DNA from: Sulfuricella sp. | Lineage (GTDB): Bacteria; Pseudomonadota; Gammaproteobacteria; Burkholderiales; Sulfuricellaceae | Length of the DNA stretch: 64,000 bases | Direction of reading: 5' to 3' | NCBI GenBank assembly: GCA_023266195.1 | Contig: JAHFRP010000003.1 | Span: 224,101 to 288,100, forward strand | Part shown: piece by piece, positions 1 to 9,452 of the stretch | Layout: each line of letters begins with the position of its first letter | Numbering within the stretch: the stretch's first letter is position 1 | The notes under the pieces: generated by a model | Seen by the model: only the letters and a program-made list of their open reading frames with translations | What the model was told of the DNA's origin: nothing | Database searches by the model: none | Program-made: the position numbers and the translations under genes

Positions 1-1158
1 TTCGGACGCAACACGGCGGCGGCGATTGCGCTTGGCGCCCTGAAAGTGGCAAATGATCATGGCGAAGCGGCGATCATGCTGGTGTTGCCGGCGGATCACC
101 TGATTGACGATCAGGACGCCTTTGCCGTCGCCGTAGCGCAGGCGTCCGACCTGGCCGGACAAGGTAAACTGGTGACCTTCGGCATCGTTCCCGAGTCGCC
201 GGAAACCGGCTTCGGCTACATCGAGGCAGACGGCCATGCCGTCAAGCGCTTTGTCGAAAAGCCCGCCTATGAAACTGCGGTGGAATATGTCGAATCGGGA
301 CGCTATCTGTGGAATTCCGGCATGTTCTGCTTCAAGGCCGAAACCGTGCTGGAACAGCTTAAACTCCATGCCCCCGCCATCCACCAGCAGGCGCTCGCGT
401 GCTGGGAAGCAACCTGCGGCAAAACTCCGGATGGCCAGTCGATGATGGAAATCGACCCGGGCAGCTTCGCTGCCATCCCGGAAAACTCCATCGACTACGC
501 CGTAATGGAAAAATCGGATGCCGTCATGGTCGTGCCCGGCCGCTTCGGCTGGAGCGATATCGGTTCGTGGAATGCCGTCTGCAACCTCGCCGCGCCGGAC
601 GAAGCAGGCAACCGGGTCATCGGCGAGGCGGTGCTGGTCGATGTCGGCAACACCTTCATCCAGAGCGAAGGGCGCATGGTTGCGGCGATCGGCCTCAACA
701 ACCTGCTCATTATCGACACCCCGGATGCCTTGCTGGTAGCCGATCGGGAGCGAGCCCAGGACGTCAGGAAGGTGGTGCAGCAGCTCAAGCTGATGGATCA
801 TGCCAGCCACAAATTGCACCGCACGGTAGCGCGCCCGTGGGGAACCTACACCGTGCTGGAAGAGGGCAAGAACTTCAAGATCAAGCGTATCGTCGTCAAG
901 CCCGGCGCTTCGCTGTCGCTGCAAATGCATTATCACCGCAGCGAGCACTGGGTCGTGGTGAGCGGCACAGCCAGCATCGTCAATAACGACAAGAGCATGC
1001 TGATCAGGACAAACGAATCCACCTATATTCCCGCAGGCCACAAGCATCGCCTGGAAAACCCCGGCATAACGGATCTGGTGATGATCGAGGTACAAAGCGG
1101 CGAATATCTCGGCGAGGACGACATCGTGCGGTTTGACGATGCGTATGGGAGAACATAG
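1..1158 (+). CDS. manC: Mannose-1-phosphate guanylyltransferase / mannose-6-phosphate isomerase (5' partial)
   Basis: The frame is open from base 1, so the N-terminus lies outside the window; 385 residues are visible against roughly 470-480 for the family. It begins in the nucleotidyltransferase domain with GRNTAAAIALGAL, followed by LPADH and FVEKP (sugar-nucleotide binding). The last ~115 residues are the cupin isomerase domain, with RPWGTYTVLEEG and the metal-site region HYHRSEHWVVVSG. The enzyme forms GDP-mannose in the cytoplasm, the substrate of the Gmd encoded 0.9 kb downstream, so it opens the GDP-sugar branch of this polysaccharide cluster. A GTG at base 46 is an internal codon, not the start. 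Confidence 0.93.
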   Translation, partial: FGRNTAAAIALGALKVANDHGEAAIMLVLPADHLIDDQDAFAVAVAQASDLAGQGKLVTFGIVPESPETGFGYIEADGHAVKRFVEKPAYETAVEYVESGRYLWNSGMFCFKAETVLEQLKLHAPAIHQQALACWEATCGKTPDGQSMMEIDPGSFAAIPENSIDYAVMEKSDAVMVVPGRFGWSDIGSWNAVCNLAAPDEAGNRVIGEAVLVDVGNTFIQSEGRMVAAIGLNNLLIIDTPDALLVADRERAQDVRKVVQQLKLMDHASHKLHRTVARPWGTYTVLEEGKNFKIKRIVVKPGASLSLQMHYHRSEHWVVVSGTASIVNNDKSMLIRTNESTYIPAGHKHRLENPGITDLVMIEVQSGEYLGEDDIVRFDDAYGRT

Positions 1159-1209
1159 GAGCGAAATGGCGACAGCTGAATACATTAATGATTCCGTTAG
1201 GAATTGTCG

Positions 1210-1521
1210 ATGCGCGTAACCCCGCAGCAAGCTGAGACAGTCAGGATGCTCGCACACCGCCACTTCGGCGAAGATGCCGTGGTATGGCTGTTTGGCTCGC
1301 GCGTTGACGACGGCAAGAAAGGTGGCGACTACGATTTTCTAATCGAGACATCGCTTGATCAGCCCGATGTAATTATTGCGCGCAAAATCGCGCTGATCGT
1401 GGAGCTTCAATCGTCCCTGCCCTTCGAGGATGAAAAAATAGATATGATTGTGAAACGGCGGAGCTCCGGTTTTGAAATGCCGATTTATGCTGTGGCCATG
1501 GAAGAGGGGGTGAGGCTGTGA
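1210..1521 (+). CDS. MNT-domain nucleotidyltransferase, antitoxin of a MNT/HEPN pair
   Basis: This 103-residue protein has the minimal nucleotidyltransferase signature GSRVDDGKKGGDYD (GS-x9-DxD) near residues 28-41. The ATG at 1210 is preferred to the TTG at 1204 because AGGA at 1199-1202 sits 7 bases before it. Its stop overlaps the GTG start of the HEPN gene (GTGA), showing translational coupling. In characterised MntA/HepT systems the MNT protein AMPylates a tyrosine of the HEPN toxin and silences it; that role is inferred here from family and arrangement. The pair is inserted between manC and gmd and has no evident part in sugar synthesis. Confidence 0.85.
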   Translation: MRVTPQQAETVRMLAHRHFGEDAVVWLFGSRVDDGKKGGDYDFLIETSLDQPDVIIARKIALIVELQSSLPFEDEKIDMIVKRRSSGFEMPIYAVAMEEGVRL

Positions 1522-2009
1522 CGCCCGGGCAATTGATGCGCATCTATCTCAGCGAGTGCCGCCTGCATGTGGAGGTGTTGGCGGAAGCGTTGGCGGAGAC
1601 ACGGCAATGGCTGCCATTTACCCCGGATTCCGTGCAGCACATCGAGAAGGTGCAACTCCGGATTCTGGATCAGGTGGCCTACCGTTTCACCAAATTGCAG
1701 GACACCATGGGCCAGAAAGTTTTGCCGACCATTCTCGATCTGGCACAGGAGCCAATTGCGCCCGATGCAACCTTTGCGGAAAAGCTGAACTGGCTGGAGC
1801 GGATGGGAGCATTGCCTTCGGCGGAAGAATGGAAAAGGCTCCGCGTCGCACGCAATGCAATTGCACACGAATACCCCGACGATCCCGAGTTGCGGGCGAG
1901 CGCCATCAACCGCTTCATCGATGGTGCAATGCGGCTGAATGCCCTTTATGAATTTGTTCACAAGTATTTGCTGGAGCACTTCCCAAGCGTGGGAAGCACG
2001 CCCGAATGA
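1518..2009 (+). CDS. HEPN-domain toxin (HepT-like)
   Basis: This 163-residue, mostly helical protein carries the HEPN RNase signature R-x4-H as RNAIAHEY, near residue 112. The conserved H is followed by EY; in HepT proteins the tyrosine just after the motif is the residue AMPylated by the MNT partner. The GTG start overlaps the antitoxin stop by four bases. HEPN toxins of this class cut RNA. It lies directly before gmd: the gmd start is 18 bases past its stop, so read-through into the sugar genes is likely. Confidence 0.82.
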   Translation: MTPGQLMRIYLSECRLHVEVLAEALAETRQWLPFTPDSVQHIEKVQLRILDQVAYRFTKLQDTMGQKVLPTILDLAQEPIAPDATFAEKLNWLERMGALPSAEEWKRLRVARNAIAHEYPDDPELRASAINRFIDGAMRLNALYEFVHKYLLEHFPSVGSTPE

Positions 2010-2026
2010 CTAGCTATGGAAGCCCC

Positions 2027-3112
2027 ATGAAAAAAGTTGCCCTAATTACCGGTATCACCGGCCAGGATGGCGCCTATCTGGCCGAATTCCTCTTGAGCAA
2101 AGGCTATGAGGTACACGGCATCAAGCGCCGCAGTTCCCTGTTCAACACTGCGCGCATCGACCATCTGTTCCATGACGTGCATGAGAAGGGCTTGCCATTC
2201 TTCCTGCACCACGGCGACATGACCGACTCCTCCAGCCTGACGCACATCATCCAGAAAGTGCAGCCGGATGAGATTTACAACCTTGCGGCCCAAAGTCATG
2301 TCGCGGTCTCCTTCGAAGAGCCGGAATACACGGCCAACTCGGACGCCTTGGGCGCGTTGCGCGTGTTGGAAGGCATCCGCATTTTAGGGTTGGAAAAGAA
2401 GACGCGCTTCTATCAGGCATCCACTTCCGAATTGTATGGTCTGGTCCAGGAAACGCCGCAGAAGGAGACCACGCCGTTCTATCCGCGCAGCCCTTACGCA
2501 GTAGCCAAACTTTACGCCTACTGGATCACCGTCAATTATCGCGAAGCCTATGGCATGTATGCCTGCAATGGCATCCTGTTCAACCATGAATCGCCTGTGC
2601 GCGGAGAAACTTTTGTTACGCGCAAAATTACCCGTGCCTTGTCGCGCATCAAGCTGGGCCTGCAGGATTGCCTGTATCTGGGCAATATGGACTCGCTACG
2701 CGACTGGGGACACGCCAAAGACTACGTCCAGATGCAATGGCTGATGCTGCAACAAGACAAGCCTGAAGACTTCGTCATCGCCACCGGCGTGCAATACAGC
2801 GTGCGCGACTTCGTCAATGCCGCCGCCAAGGAACTGGGGATGTCCGTCACATGGCGTGGCGAGGGTGTGGAAGAAAAAGGTTATGACGCCGCCGGGAAAT
2901 GTATCGTTGCGGTGGATCCGCGCTACTTTCGCCCCACCGAGGTGGAAACCCTGTTGGGCGACGCAACCAAGGCGAAGACCAAGCTCGGCTGGACACCAAA
3001 GATCAGCTTCGATGAATTAGTCGGCGAAATGGTGCGCGAAGATCTCAAAAGCGCCGAGCGCGATGAACTGGTGAAGCGACACGGCTACAGCGTATTCAAC
3101 TATCACGAATAA
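2027..3112 (+). CDS. gmd: GDP-mannose 4,6-dehydratase
   Basis: Short-chain dehydrogenase of 361 residues, the normal family length. It opens with the Rossmann motif [10 protein letters not shown], then has [24 protein letters not shown], the SELYG segment and the catalytic YAVAKLY (YxxxK). It converts GDP-D-mannose to GDP-4-keto-6-deoxy-D-mannose using bound NADP. The ATG at 2027 is chosen over an in-frame ATG at 2006 because the protein starts MKKVALITG as in homologues, with GGA upstream; 2006 overlaps the HEPN stop. Its product is the branch point for both neighbours downstream, the Fcl-like reductase and the ColD-like dehydratase. Confidence 0.96.
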   Translation: MKKVALITGITGQDGAYLAEFLLSKGYEVHGIKRRSSLFNTARIDHLFHDVHEKGLPFFLHHGDMTDSSSLTHIIQKVQPDEIYNLAAQSHVAVSFEEPEYTANSDALGALRVLEGIRILGLEKKTRFYQASTSELYGLVQETPQKETTPFYPRSPYAVAKLYAYWITVNYREAYGMYACNGILFNHESPVRGETFVTRKITRALSRIKLGLQDCLYLGNMDSLRDWGHAKDYVQMQWLMLQQDKPEDFVIATGVQYSVRDFVNAAAKELGMSVTWRGEGVEEKGYDAAGKCIVAVDPRYFRPTEVETLLGDATKAKTKLGWTPKISFDELVGEMVREDLKSAERDELVKRHGYSVFNYHE

Positions 3113-3138
3113 ACTTTGCGCTTACCCCACGGATCAAA

Positions 3139-4071
3139 ATGAGCAAAATACGGATATTATTGACCGGCGGCGGAGGCATGGTCGGGCGGAACCTGCTCGA
3201 ACATCCGGCAATCGCTGAATTCGATGTGCTCGCCCCCCGTAGCGGCGAACTCGATCTGCGCGATTCCGGCGCCGTGCGAAGCTATCTGGGCAAGCACAGC
3301 CCCGACATGGTGATCCATGCAGCGGGCAAAGTCGGCGGCATCCAGGCCAACATGCGCGAACCGGTGCGGTTTTTGTTGGACAACCTCGACATGGGCCGCA
3401 ACATCGTCTGGGCGGCGCATGAAGCCGGCATCAAACAGCTGATCAACCTGGGCAGTTCCTGCATGTATCCGCGCAACCACTCCGAGCCGCTATGCGAAGA
3501 GATGGTGCTCAAGGGAGAACTGGAACCGACCAATGAGGGCTATGCGCTGGCCAAGGTGGTGACGGCCCGGCTGTGTGAATACATCATGCGCGAGGATGCC
3601 GGCCGCCAATACAAGACGCTGATCCCTTGCAACATCTACGGACGGCACGACAAATTCGATCCCACGCATTCGCACCTGATTCCGGCGATCATCCATAAAA
3701 TACATCAGGCCAAGCAAGCCGGGCAGGCATCAGTCGAGATGTGGGGCGATGGGAACGCACGCCGGGAATTCATGTACGCCGGCGATCTGGCGGATGCGCT
3801 GGTTCGCGCGATCAAGCAGTTCGACACTCTGCCGGCCTTGATGAACGTCGGCCTGGGACATGACCACAGCATCAACGAATATTATGGCGTGGTTGCGGAT
3901 GTATTGGGCTATGAGGGCGGTTTCACCCATGACCTGAGCAAACCCGTGGGCATGGCGCGCAAGTTGGTCAGCACCGAACGGCAGCAAGCATGGGGCTGGT
4001 CGGCACAGAGCGGTCTGCGCGAGGGGATCGAAAAGACTTATGGGTATTACCTGAAAGAATATTTGCAATGA
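3139..4071 (+). CDS. fcl: GDP-L-fucose synthase (or GDP-L-colitose synthase)
   Basis: NADPH-dependent epimerase/reductase of 310 residues in the Fcl/WcaG family. Visible motifs are the Rossmann TGGGGMVGRNL, AGKVGGIQANM, GSSCMYPR with the catalytic serine, and YALAK (YxxxK). Fcl makes GDP-L-fucose from the Gmd product. The closely related ColC makes GDP-L-colitose from the ColD product, and a ColD homologue starts on the ATGA overlapping this stop. Two fucosyltransferase-type genes in the region (GT10 and GT11) favour fucose; the neighbour favours colitose. One enzyme might serve both. The family call is firm, the exact substrate is not. Confidence 0.9.
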   Translation: MSKIRILLTGGGGMVGRNLLEHPAIAEFDVLAPRSGELDLRDSGAVRSYLGKHSPDMVIHAAGKVGGIQANMREPVRFLLDNLDMGRNIVWAAHEAGIKQLINLGSSCMYPRNHSEPLCEEMVLKGELEPTNEGYALAKVVTARLCEYIMREDAGRQYKTLIPCNIYGRHDKFDPTHSHLIPAIIHKIHQAKQAGQASVEMWGDGNARREFMYAGDLADALVRAIKQFDTLPALMNVGLGHDHSINEYYGVVADVLGYEGGFTHDLSKPVGMARKLVSTERQQAWGWSAQSGLREGIEKTYGYYLKEYLQ

Positions 4072-5234
4072 GTTTCAAATTTCCATTAGCCACCGCATCC
4101 TGGGGTCAGGAAGAACATGATGCCATGCAACGTGTCATCGCGTCCGGCATGTTCACCATGGGCGCCAATGTGCAGGCGTTCGAGAGCGACTTTGCCGCTT
4201 ATGCCGGCAGTCGGTATTGCGTGATGGTGAATTCCGGGTCGTCGGCCAACCTGCTGATGGTGGCGGCGCTGTTCTACACCAACAATCCGCTGTTGAAATT
4301 GAAACGCGGCGACGAAATAATCGTGCCGGCGGTATCGTGGAGCACGACCTACTATCCGCTCTATCAATATGGGCTGAAGATCAAATTCGTGGATGTCGAT
4401 CTGCACACGCTGAACTATGATCTGGACCAACTGGAAAAAGCGGTCACCGGCCAGACCAGGGCGATCATGGCGGTGAACCTGTTAGGCAATCCAAACGATT
4501 TCGGCCGCATCGCCAAGATCATCGATGGACGGAACATCGTGCTGATGGAAGACAACTGCGAATCCATGGGCGCCAAATACAATGGCAAGATGGCCGGAAC
4601 CTTCGGTGTAATGGGCAGCTTCAGCTCCTTCTTCAGCCACCATATCTCCACCATGGAAGGTGGAATGATCGTGACCGACGATGAAGAGCTGCACCACATC
4701 CTGTTGTCGCTTCGAGCCCACGGCTGGACGCGCAATCTGCCCAAACATAACCGCGTATGCAGCGAAAAGAGCGACGACCCCTTCGAGGAATCGTTCCGAT
4801 TCGTGCTGCCCGGCTACAACGTGCGCCCGCTCGAACTAGAGGGCGCGCTCGGCGTCGAGCAAGTAAAACGCCTGCCGAAGATGGTGGAGGAGCGGCGCAA
4901 GAACGGCAAGCTATTGCAGGAGACACTGGGTGCCCATCCGGACCTTCTCATCCAGAAGGAAATCGGCGAAAGCAGTTGGTTCGGTTTCAGCCTGGTGATC
5001 CGCCCCGGCAGCCCGCTCGCGCGCAGGGCGCTGGTAGCCCGGCTCAACGAATTGGGTTTCGACTGCCGCCCTATCGTGGCAGGCAATTTCGCCAAGAACG
5101 AAGTGGTCAAGTATTTCGATTCGGAGGTGCACGACACACTGACGAACGCAAACCACGTCGACCAGAATGGCGTGTTCGTGGGCAACCACCACTATCCAAT
5201 TCCGGAAGCATTTGCCGCGCTCGCCAAACTGTAA
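4068..5234 (+). CDS. colD: GDP-4-keto-6-deoxy-D-mannose 3-dehydratase (ColD-like)
   Basis: PLP enzyme of the DegT/DnrJ/EryC1 fold, 388 residues, the same length as E. coli ColD as I recall it. Where sugar aminotransferases have the PLP-binding lysine, this protein has SHHISTMEGG (His at residues 191-192), the mark of the 3-dehydratases ColD and RfbH. It also has [31 protein letters not shown] and LPGYNVRPLE, which match my memory of ColD closely. It removes the C3 hydroxyl to give GDP-4-keto-3,6-dideoxymannose, the colitose precursor. The ATG at 4068 overlaps the fcl stop (ATGA); an upstream in-frame start at 3990 lies inside fcl and is rejected. Confidence 0.88.
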   Translation: MSFKFPLATASWGQEEHDAMQRVIASGMFTMGANVQAFESDFAAYAGSRYCVMVNSGSSANLLMVAALFYTNNPLLKLKRGDEIIVPAVSWSTTYYPLYQYGLKIKFVDVDLHTLNYDLDQLEKAVTGQTRAIMAVNLLGNPNDFGRIAKIIDGRNIVLMEDNCESMGAKYNGKMAGTFGVMGSFSSFFSHHISTMEGGMIVTDDEELHHILLSLRAHGWTRNLPKHNRVCSEKSDDPFEESFRFVLPGYNVRPLELEGALGVEQVKRLPKMVEERRKNGKLLQETLGAHPDLLIQKEIGESSWFGFSLVIRPGSPLARRALVARLNELGFDCRPIVAGNFAKNEVVKYFDSEVHDTLTNANHVDQNGVFVGNHHYPIPEAFAALAKL

Positions 5235-5246
5235 GAAGGGACAACC

Positions 5247-6017
5247 ATGAAGGCCGTGATTCTTGCGGGGGGGATGGGAACGCGGATCAGCGAAGAAACC
5301 GCCCTTCGCCCCAAGCCCATGATCGAGATTGGCGGCAAGCCCGTCTTGTGGCACATCATGAAGATCTACGCCGCTCACGGCATCAACGATTTCATCGTCT
5401 GCTGCGGCCACAAGGGTTACGTCATCAAGGAATACTTCGCCAATTATTTCCTGCACATGTCTGACGTCACGTTCGACATGCAGCACAACCGGATGGCGGT
5501 GCACCAGAACAGCGCAGAACCGTGGAAAGTCACGCTGATCGATACCGGCGAGAGCACCATGACCGGCGGGCGGCTGAAACGGGTGCGGGACTATCTCGGC
5601 GATGAGGATTTCTGTTTTACTTATGGCGACGGAGTCAGCGATGTGAACATCACGTCGGCCATAGATTTTCATCGACAGCAAAAACGATTGGCCACGCTGA
5701 CCGGTGTGCAGCCGCCCGGCCGTTTCGGCGCCCTGAATCTGGAAGGCGATCGGGTGGCCAGCTTCGAAGAGAAGCCGCACGGCGACGGTGCATGGATCAA
5801 CGGCGGCTTCTTTGTCTTGTCGCCCGAAGTCATCGATCTGATCGCCGACGACAGCACCGTCTGGGAACACGGCCCGATGGAAAAATTGGCGCACGACGGC
5901 CAGCTTTCGGCTTATCTGCATTCCGGCTTCTGGCAACCGATGGATACGCTGCGCGATAAAAACCATTTGGAAGAATTGTGGCAATCCGGCAAGGCGCCGT
6001 GGAAGGTATGGCCGTGA
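5247..6017 (+). CDS. rfbF: Glucose-1-phosphate cytidylyltransferase
   Basis: A 256-residue nucleotidyltransferase with the signature [12 protein letters not shown], then [18 protein letters not shown] and [10 protein letters not shown]. It joins CTP and glucose-1-phosphate to make CDP-glucose, the first step of all CDP-3,6-dideoxyhexoses. A ribosome site GAAGGG lies 7-8 bases before the ATG. The next gene (rfbG) starts inside its last ten bases, and rfbG-rfbH follow in the canonical order, so the three act as one module. Confidence 0.95.
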   Translation: MKAVILAGGMGTRISEETALRPKPMIEIGGKPVLWHIMKIYAAHGINDFIVCCGHKGYVIKEYFANYFLHMSDVTFDMQHNRMAVHQNSAEPWKVTLIDTGESTMTGGRLKRVRDYLGDEDFCFTYGDGVSDVNITSAIDFHRQQKRLATLTGVQPPGRFGALNLEGDRVASFEEKPHGDGAWINGGFFVLSPEVIDLIADDSTVWEHGPMEKLAHDGQLSAYLHSGFWQPMDTLRDKNHLEELWQSGKAPWKVWP

Positions 6018-7078
6018 ATCCCGCTTTCTGGCACGGCAAAAAGGTCTTTCTCACCGGGCACACCGGCTTCAAGGGAAGCTGGCTCAGCCTGTGGTTGCAA
6101 CAGCTCGGCGCAGAAGTGACGGGCTATGCGCTGGCGCCGCCGACCAATCCCAGCCTGTTCGAGGTAGCGAACGTCGCGCAAGGCATGAAGTCCATCCTCG
6201 GCGACATCCGCGATGGCGCGGCGCTGGCGAAGGCGATGCGCGAAGCTGCGCCGGACATCGTCGTCCACATGGCGGCACAGCCGCTGGTGCGCCGTTCCTA
6301 TGCCGATCCGGTCGAGACTTATTCCACCAACGTGATGGGCACGGTACATTTGCTGGAAGCGGTCCGCCAGGCGAAATCGGTGCGCGCCGTGGTCAACGTC
6401 ACCAGCGACAAGTGTTACGAGAACAGGGAATGGGTCTGGGGCTACCGCGAGAGCGAGCCCATGGGCGGCTTCGACCCCTACAGCAGCAGCAAGGGCTGCG
6501 CCGAACTGGTGGCCGCGGCGTACCGCAACTCGTTCTTCAATCCGGCAAAACACGGCGAACATCGGATCGCGCTCGCCTCGGTGCGTGCCGGCAACGTCAT
6601 CGGCGGCGGCGACTGGGCGGAGGATAGATTGATCCCCGACATCCTGCGCGCCATCGAAGAAGGCCGCCCCGTCGTGATCCGCAATCCGCACGCCATCCGC
6701 CCCTGGCAGCACGTGCTGGAACCGCTCGGCGGCTACTTGCGGCTCGCGCAAAAACTGGTTGAGGACGGCACCGCCTATGGCGAAGGCTGGAACTTCGGCC
6801 CCAACGACGAGGACGCCCAGCCGGTGCAATGGATCGTCGAACGGCTTACCCGGCAATGGGGGAACGACGCAAGCTGGCAGCTCGACCGGGCGGACCACCC
6901 GCACGAAGCGCATTACCTCAAGCTGGATTGCTCCAAGGCCAAGGCGCGCCTCGATTGGCAACCGCGCTGGAATCTGGCGCGTGCCCTGGAAATGATCGTC
7001 GCGTGGCAACGCGCCTACCTCGCGCAGCAAGACATGCGCGAAGTCACATTGGAACAGATCAAGAACTTCACCCCATGA
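6008..7078 (+). CDS. rfbG: CDP-glucose 4,6-dehydratase
   Basis: Short-chain dehydrogenase of 356 residues. The NAD-binding motif is [11 protein letters not shown] near residue 16, followed by [12 protein letters not shown], the VTSDKCYEN segment and [10 protein letters not shown] (YxxxK). It turns CDP-glucose into CDP-4-keto-6-deoxyglucose. The ATG at 6008 overlaps the end of rfbF by ten bases; a GTG at 6014 (GTGA overlap) is the only close alternative. An in-frame ATG at 5978 is too deep inside rfbF to be likely. Confidence 0.95.
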   Translation: MAVNPAFWHGKKVFLTGHTGFKGSWLSLWLQQLGAEVTGYALAPPTNPSLFEVANVAQGMKSILGDIRDGAALAKAMREAAPDIVVHMAAQPLVRRSYADPVETYSTNVMGTVHLLEAVRQAKSVRAVVNVTSDKCYENREWVWGYRESEPMGGFDPYSSSKGCAELVAAAYRNSFFNPAKHGEHRIALASVRAGNVIGGGDWAEDRLIPDILRAIEEGRPVVIRNPHAIRPWQHVLEPLGGYLRLAQKLVEDGTAYGEGWNFGPNDEDAQPVQWIVERLTRQWGNDASWQLDRADHPHEAHYLKLDCSKAKARLDWQPRWNLARALEMIVAWQRAYLAQQDMREVTLEQIKNFTP

Positions 7079-7086
7079 AAGAGAAC

Positions 7087-8409
7087 ATGAGCACGACCCC
7101 GAAAGAAGCGCTGCGCGCACAGATCGCCGACCTCGTCGGACAATATGCCGACCTCGCCTATGCGCCCACTGCATTCGAGGCCGGCAAGAACGCCGTGCCG
7201 CCCTCGGGCAAGGTGATCGGCGCGAAAGAACTGCAGAACATGGTGGAAGCCTCGCTCGATGGCTGGCTCACCACCGGGCGCTTCAACGACGCCTTCGAGA
7301 AACGCCTGGCCGAATTCCTCGGCGTGAAACATGCGCTCACCACCAACTCCGGTTCGTCGGCCAACCTGCTGGCCTTTTCCGCGCTCACCTCGCACAAGCT
7401 TGGCGCACGCGCCATTCTGCCGGGCGATGAAATCATCTCGGTGGCGGCGGGATTCCCGACGACGGTGAACCCGATCCTGCAATACGGCGCGGTTCCGGTA
7501 TTCGTGGACGTGCACCTGCCCACCTACAACATCGATCCGGCGAAGATCGAAGCGGCGATCGGCCCCAGGACCAAAGCCGTCATGCTGGCGCACACCCTGG
7601 GCAATCCCTACGACCTCGACACCGTCACCGCGCTCGCCAGGAAACACAACCTGTGGCTCATCGAAGATTGCTGCGATGCCCTCGGCTCCACCTACCAGGG
7701 CAAACTGGCCGGCACCTTCGGCGACATCGGCACCTTGAGTTTCTACCCGGCGCATCACATCACCATGGGTGAAGGGGGCGCCGTGTTCACCAGCAACGAT
7801 GAACTCAGGAAAATCATCGAATCGTTCCGTGACTGGGGGCGCGATTGTTATTGCGCACCAGGTTGCGACAACACCTGCGGCAAGCGCTTCGGCTGGAAAC
7901 TCGGCGACCTGCCGCAAGGCTACGACCACAAGTACACTTATTCGCACCTGGGCTACAACCTGAAAATCTCCGACATGCAGGCCGCCTGCGCCCTGGCGCA
8001 GATGGACCGCGTGGAAGAATTCATCGCCGCGCGCAAAGCGAATTTCGCCTACCTGAAAGCCGGCCTGAAAAATTGCGAAGAATTCCTGCTGCTGCCGGAA
8101 GCCACCGCGAACAGCGACCCCTCCTGGTTCGGCTTCCCCATCACCATCAAGCCGAATGCCGGCATCAACCGCGTCGATCTGCTGCAATACCTCGACCAGA
8201 AAAAAATCGGCACGCGCCTGCTGTTCGCCGGCAACCTGACACGCCAGCCCTACATGAAAGGCCGCAACTTCCGCATCGCCGGCGAGCTGACCAACACCGA
8301 CACGGTCATGAACGACACTTTCTGGATCGGCGTGTACCCGGGCCTGACCCAGGAGATGCTGGATTTTGTCATCGCCAAACTCGAAGCGTTCCTTGGCCTG
8401 AATTTCTGA
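7087..8409 (+). CDS. rfbH: CDP-6-deoxy-L-threo-D-glycero-4-hexulose-3-dehydrase (E1)
   Basis: The predicted 440-residue protein matches RfbH/AscC. It has the VPPSGKVIG and [12 protein letters not shown] blocks, the His pair in [12 protein letters not shown] replacing the PLP lysine, and the cysteine cluster [17 protein letters not shown] expected to hold the [2Fe-2S] centre. With an NADH-dependent reductase it removes the C3 hydroxyl of CDP-4-keto-6-deoxyglucose. That reductase (DdhD type) is not in this window. The start at 7087 gives the family-like N-terminus [10 protein letters not shown] and has AAAGAG upstream; an ATG at 7075 overlapping the rfbG stop (ATGA) adds four residues and is equally possible. 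Confidence 0.95.
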   Translation: MSTTPKEALRAQIADLVGQYADLAYAPTAFEAGKNAVPPSGKVIGAKELQNMVEASLDGWLTTGRFNDAFEKRLAEFLGVKHALTTNSGSSANLLAFSALTSHKLGARAILPGDEIISVAAGFPTTVNPILQYGAVPVFVDVHLPTYNIDPAKIEAAIGPRTKAVMLAHTLGNPYDLDTVTALARKHNLWLIEDCCDALGSTYQGKLAGTFGDIGTLSFYPAHHITMGEGGAVFTSNDELRKIIESFRDWGRDCYCAPGCDNTCGKRFGWKLGDLPQGYDHKYTYSHLGYNLKISDMQAACALAQMDRVEEFIAARKANFAYLKAGLKNCEEFLLLPEATANSDPSWFGFPITIKPNAGINRVDLLQYLDQKKIGTRLLFAGNLTRQPYMKGRNFRIAGELTNTDTVMNDTFWIGVYPGLTQEMLDFVIAKLEAFLGLNF

Positions 8410-9446
8410 TGCCGATGCAGCGCACGCCCATCGTCGAAGAAGACATCCGCGCCGTCCTGGCGGCGTGCGACGACGAGCTGCGAGCGCTGTCCGGCAAAAC
8501 CCTGCTGCTTACCGGCGGCAGCGGCTTCGTCGGAAGCTATCTGGTCGAAAGCATCATCGCCTTCAACCGCGCCCACGACGGCGCGCCTTGTCGCCTGCTG
8601 CTGCCGACCCGCTCGCTCGCTGCAACCCGCTCGAAATGGCCGCATTTTTTCGATATCGAAGAAATGATCTGGTTCGAGTGGAATGGCCGCGACCTGGCGC
8701 CGCCCGACGATGAGTGCGACTACGCGATCCATGCCGCCTCGCCGGCCGACCCCGCGAACTATCTCCACGCCCCGATGCAAACGATGGAAGACATTGCCAA
8801 CGGAACCAGCGCCGTGCTGCGCTACGCCCGGCGGGCCGGCGTGCGCACTTTGCTGTATCTCAGCAGCGGCGCGGCGTATGGCCGGCAGGCGGCGGATGTG
8901 GACGCGCTTCAGGAGAGCGATCCATGCGCGCCGGATCTGGCCGAACATTCGTCCTGTTACGGCGAAGCGAAGCGCTATGCCGAGCTGCTGTGCCGGACAT
9001 CCGGCGTGCCCGCCGTGATTGCCCGGCTGTTTGCCTTCGTCGGCCCCTACCAGGATATCGACGGCAGTTTCGCTGTGCCGGATTTCATCCGGCAGGCCAT
9101 GCGTGACAAAACGATCCGCATCCACAGCGACGGCTCGGCGCTGCGAACCTATTGCTACGCGTCCGACCTGGCCATCGGCTTGTGGAAGCTGCTGCTCAAT
9201 GGCAAGCCGGACGACCTCTACAACGTGGGGGCAGACGCACCGCGCATTTCCATCCGCGAGCTCGCCGAAACAATCGCCGGGCAGGTCGGCGACGTTGAGG
9301 TCGTCGTCGAAGGAATGGCGGGAGCCGGGCCGCGCTCGCGTTATATCCCGAATACGGCCAAGTTCAAACAGTTCCATTCCGCTCGGATCGACCTAGCGGA
9401 CGGCCTGCGCAGGACGCTGGTTTCTTATCAACAGTCACGCCCTTAA
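8409..9446 (+). CDS. NAD-dependent epimerase/dehydratase family reductase (candidate terminal CDP-sugar ketoreductase)
   Basis: Extended short-chain dehydrogenase, 345 residues. The Rossmann motif TGGSGFVGSYL lies near residue 36 after a helical N-terminal extension. AIHAASPADPANY, LSSGAAYG and CYGEAKRYAE (YxxxK-like) follow, then RTYCYASDLA. Its start overlaps the rfbH stop (TGATG) and the YerE-like gene begins seven bases after it. This position, between the 3-dehydrase and the acetyl-transferring enzyme, makes it a candidate for the final reductase (YerF role). It could also be an abequose/paratose-type synthase or an unrelated epimerase; the sequence does not decide. Confidence 0.75.
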   Translation: MPMQRTPIVEEDIRAVLAACDDELRALSGKTLLLTGGSGFVGSYLVESIIAFNRAHDGAPCRLLLPTRSLAATRSKWPHFFDIEEMIWFEWNGRDLAPPDDECDYAIHAASPADPANYLHAPMQTMEDIANGTSAVLRYARRAGVRTLLYLSSGAAYGRQAADVDALQESDPCAPDLAEHSSCYGEAKRYAELLCRTSGVPAVIARLFAFVGPYQDIDGSFAVPDFIRQAMRDKTIRIHSDGSALRTYCYASDLAIGLWKLLLNGKPDDLYNVGADAPRISIRELAETIAGQVGDVEVVVEGMAGAGPRSRYIPNTAKFKQFHSARIDLADGLRRTLVSYQQSRP

Positions 9447-9452
9447 CGCACC

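Noticed and set aside
4911..5984. Long minus-strand open frame of 357 codons opposite colD and rfbF
   Set aside because: It lies wholly antisense to two well-supported enzymes, has no recognisable motif, and long shadow frames are common at this GC content. The same holds for the frames at 5912-7174, 7015-8187, 8250-9377 and 9435-11195 on the minus strand.
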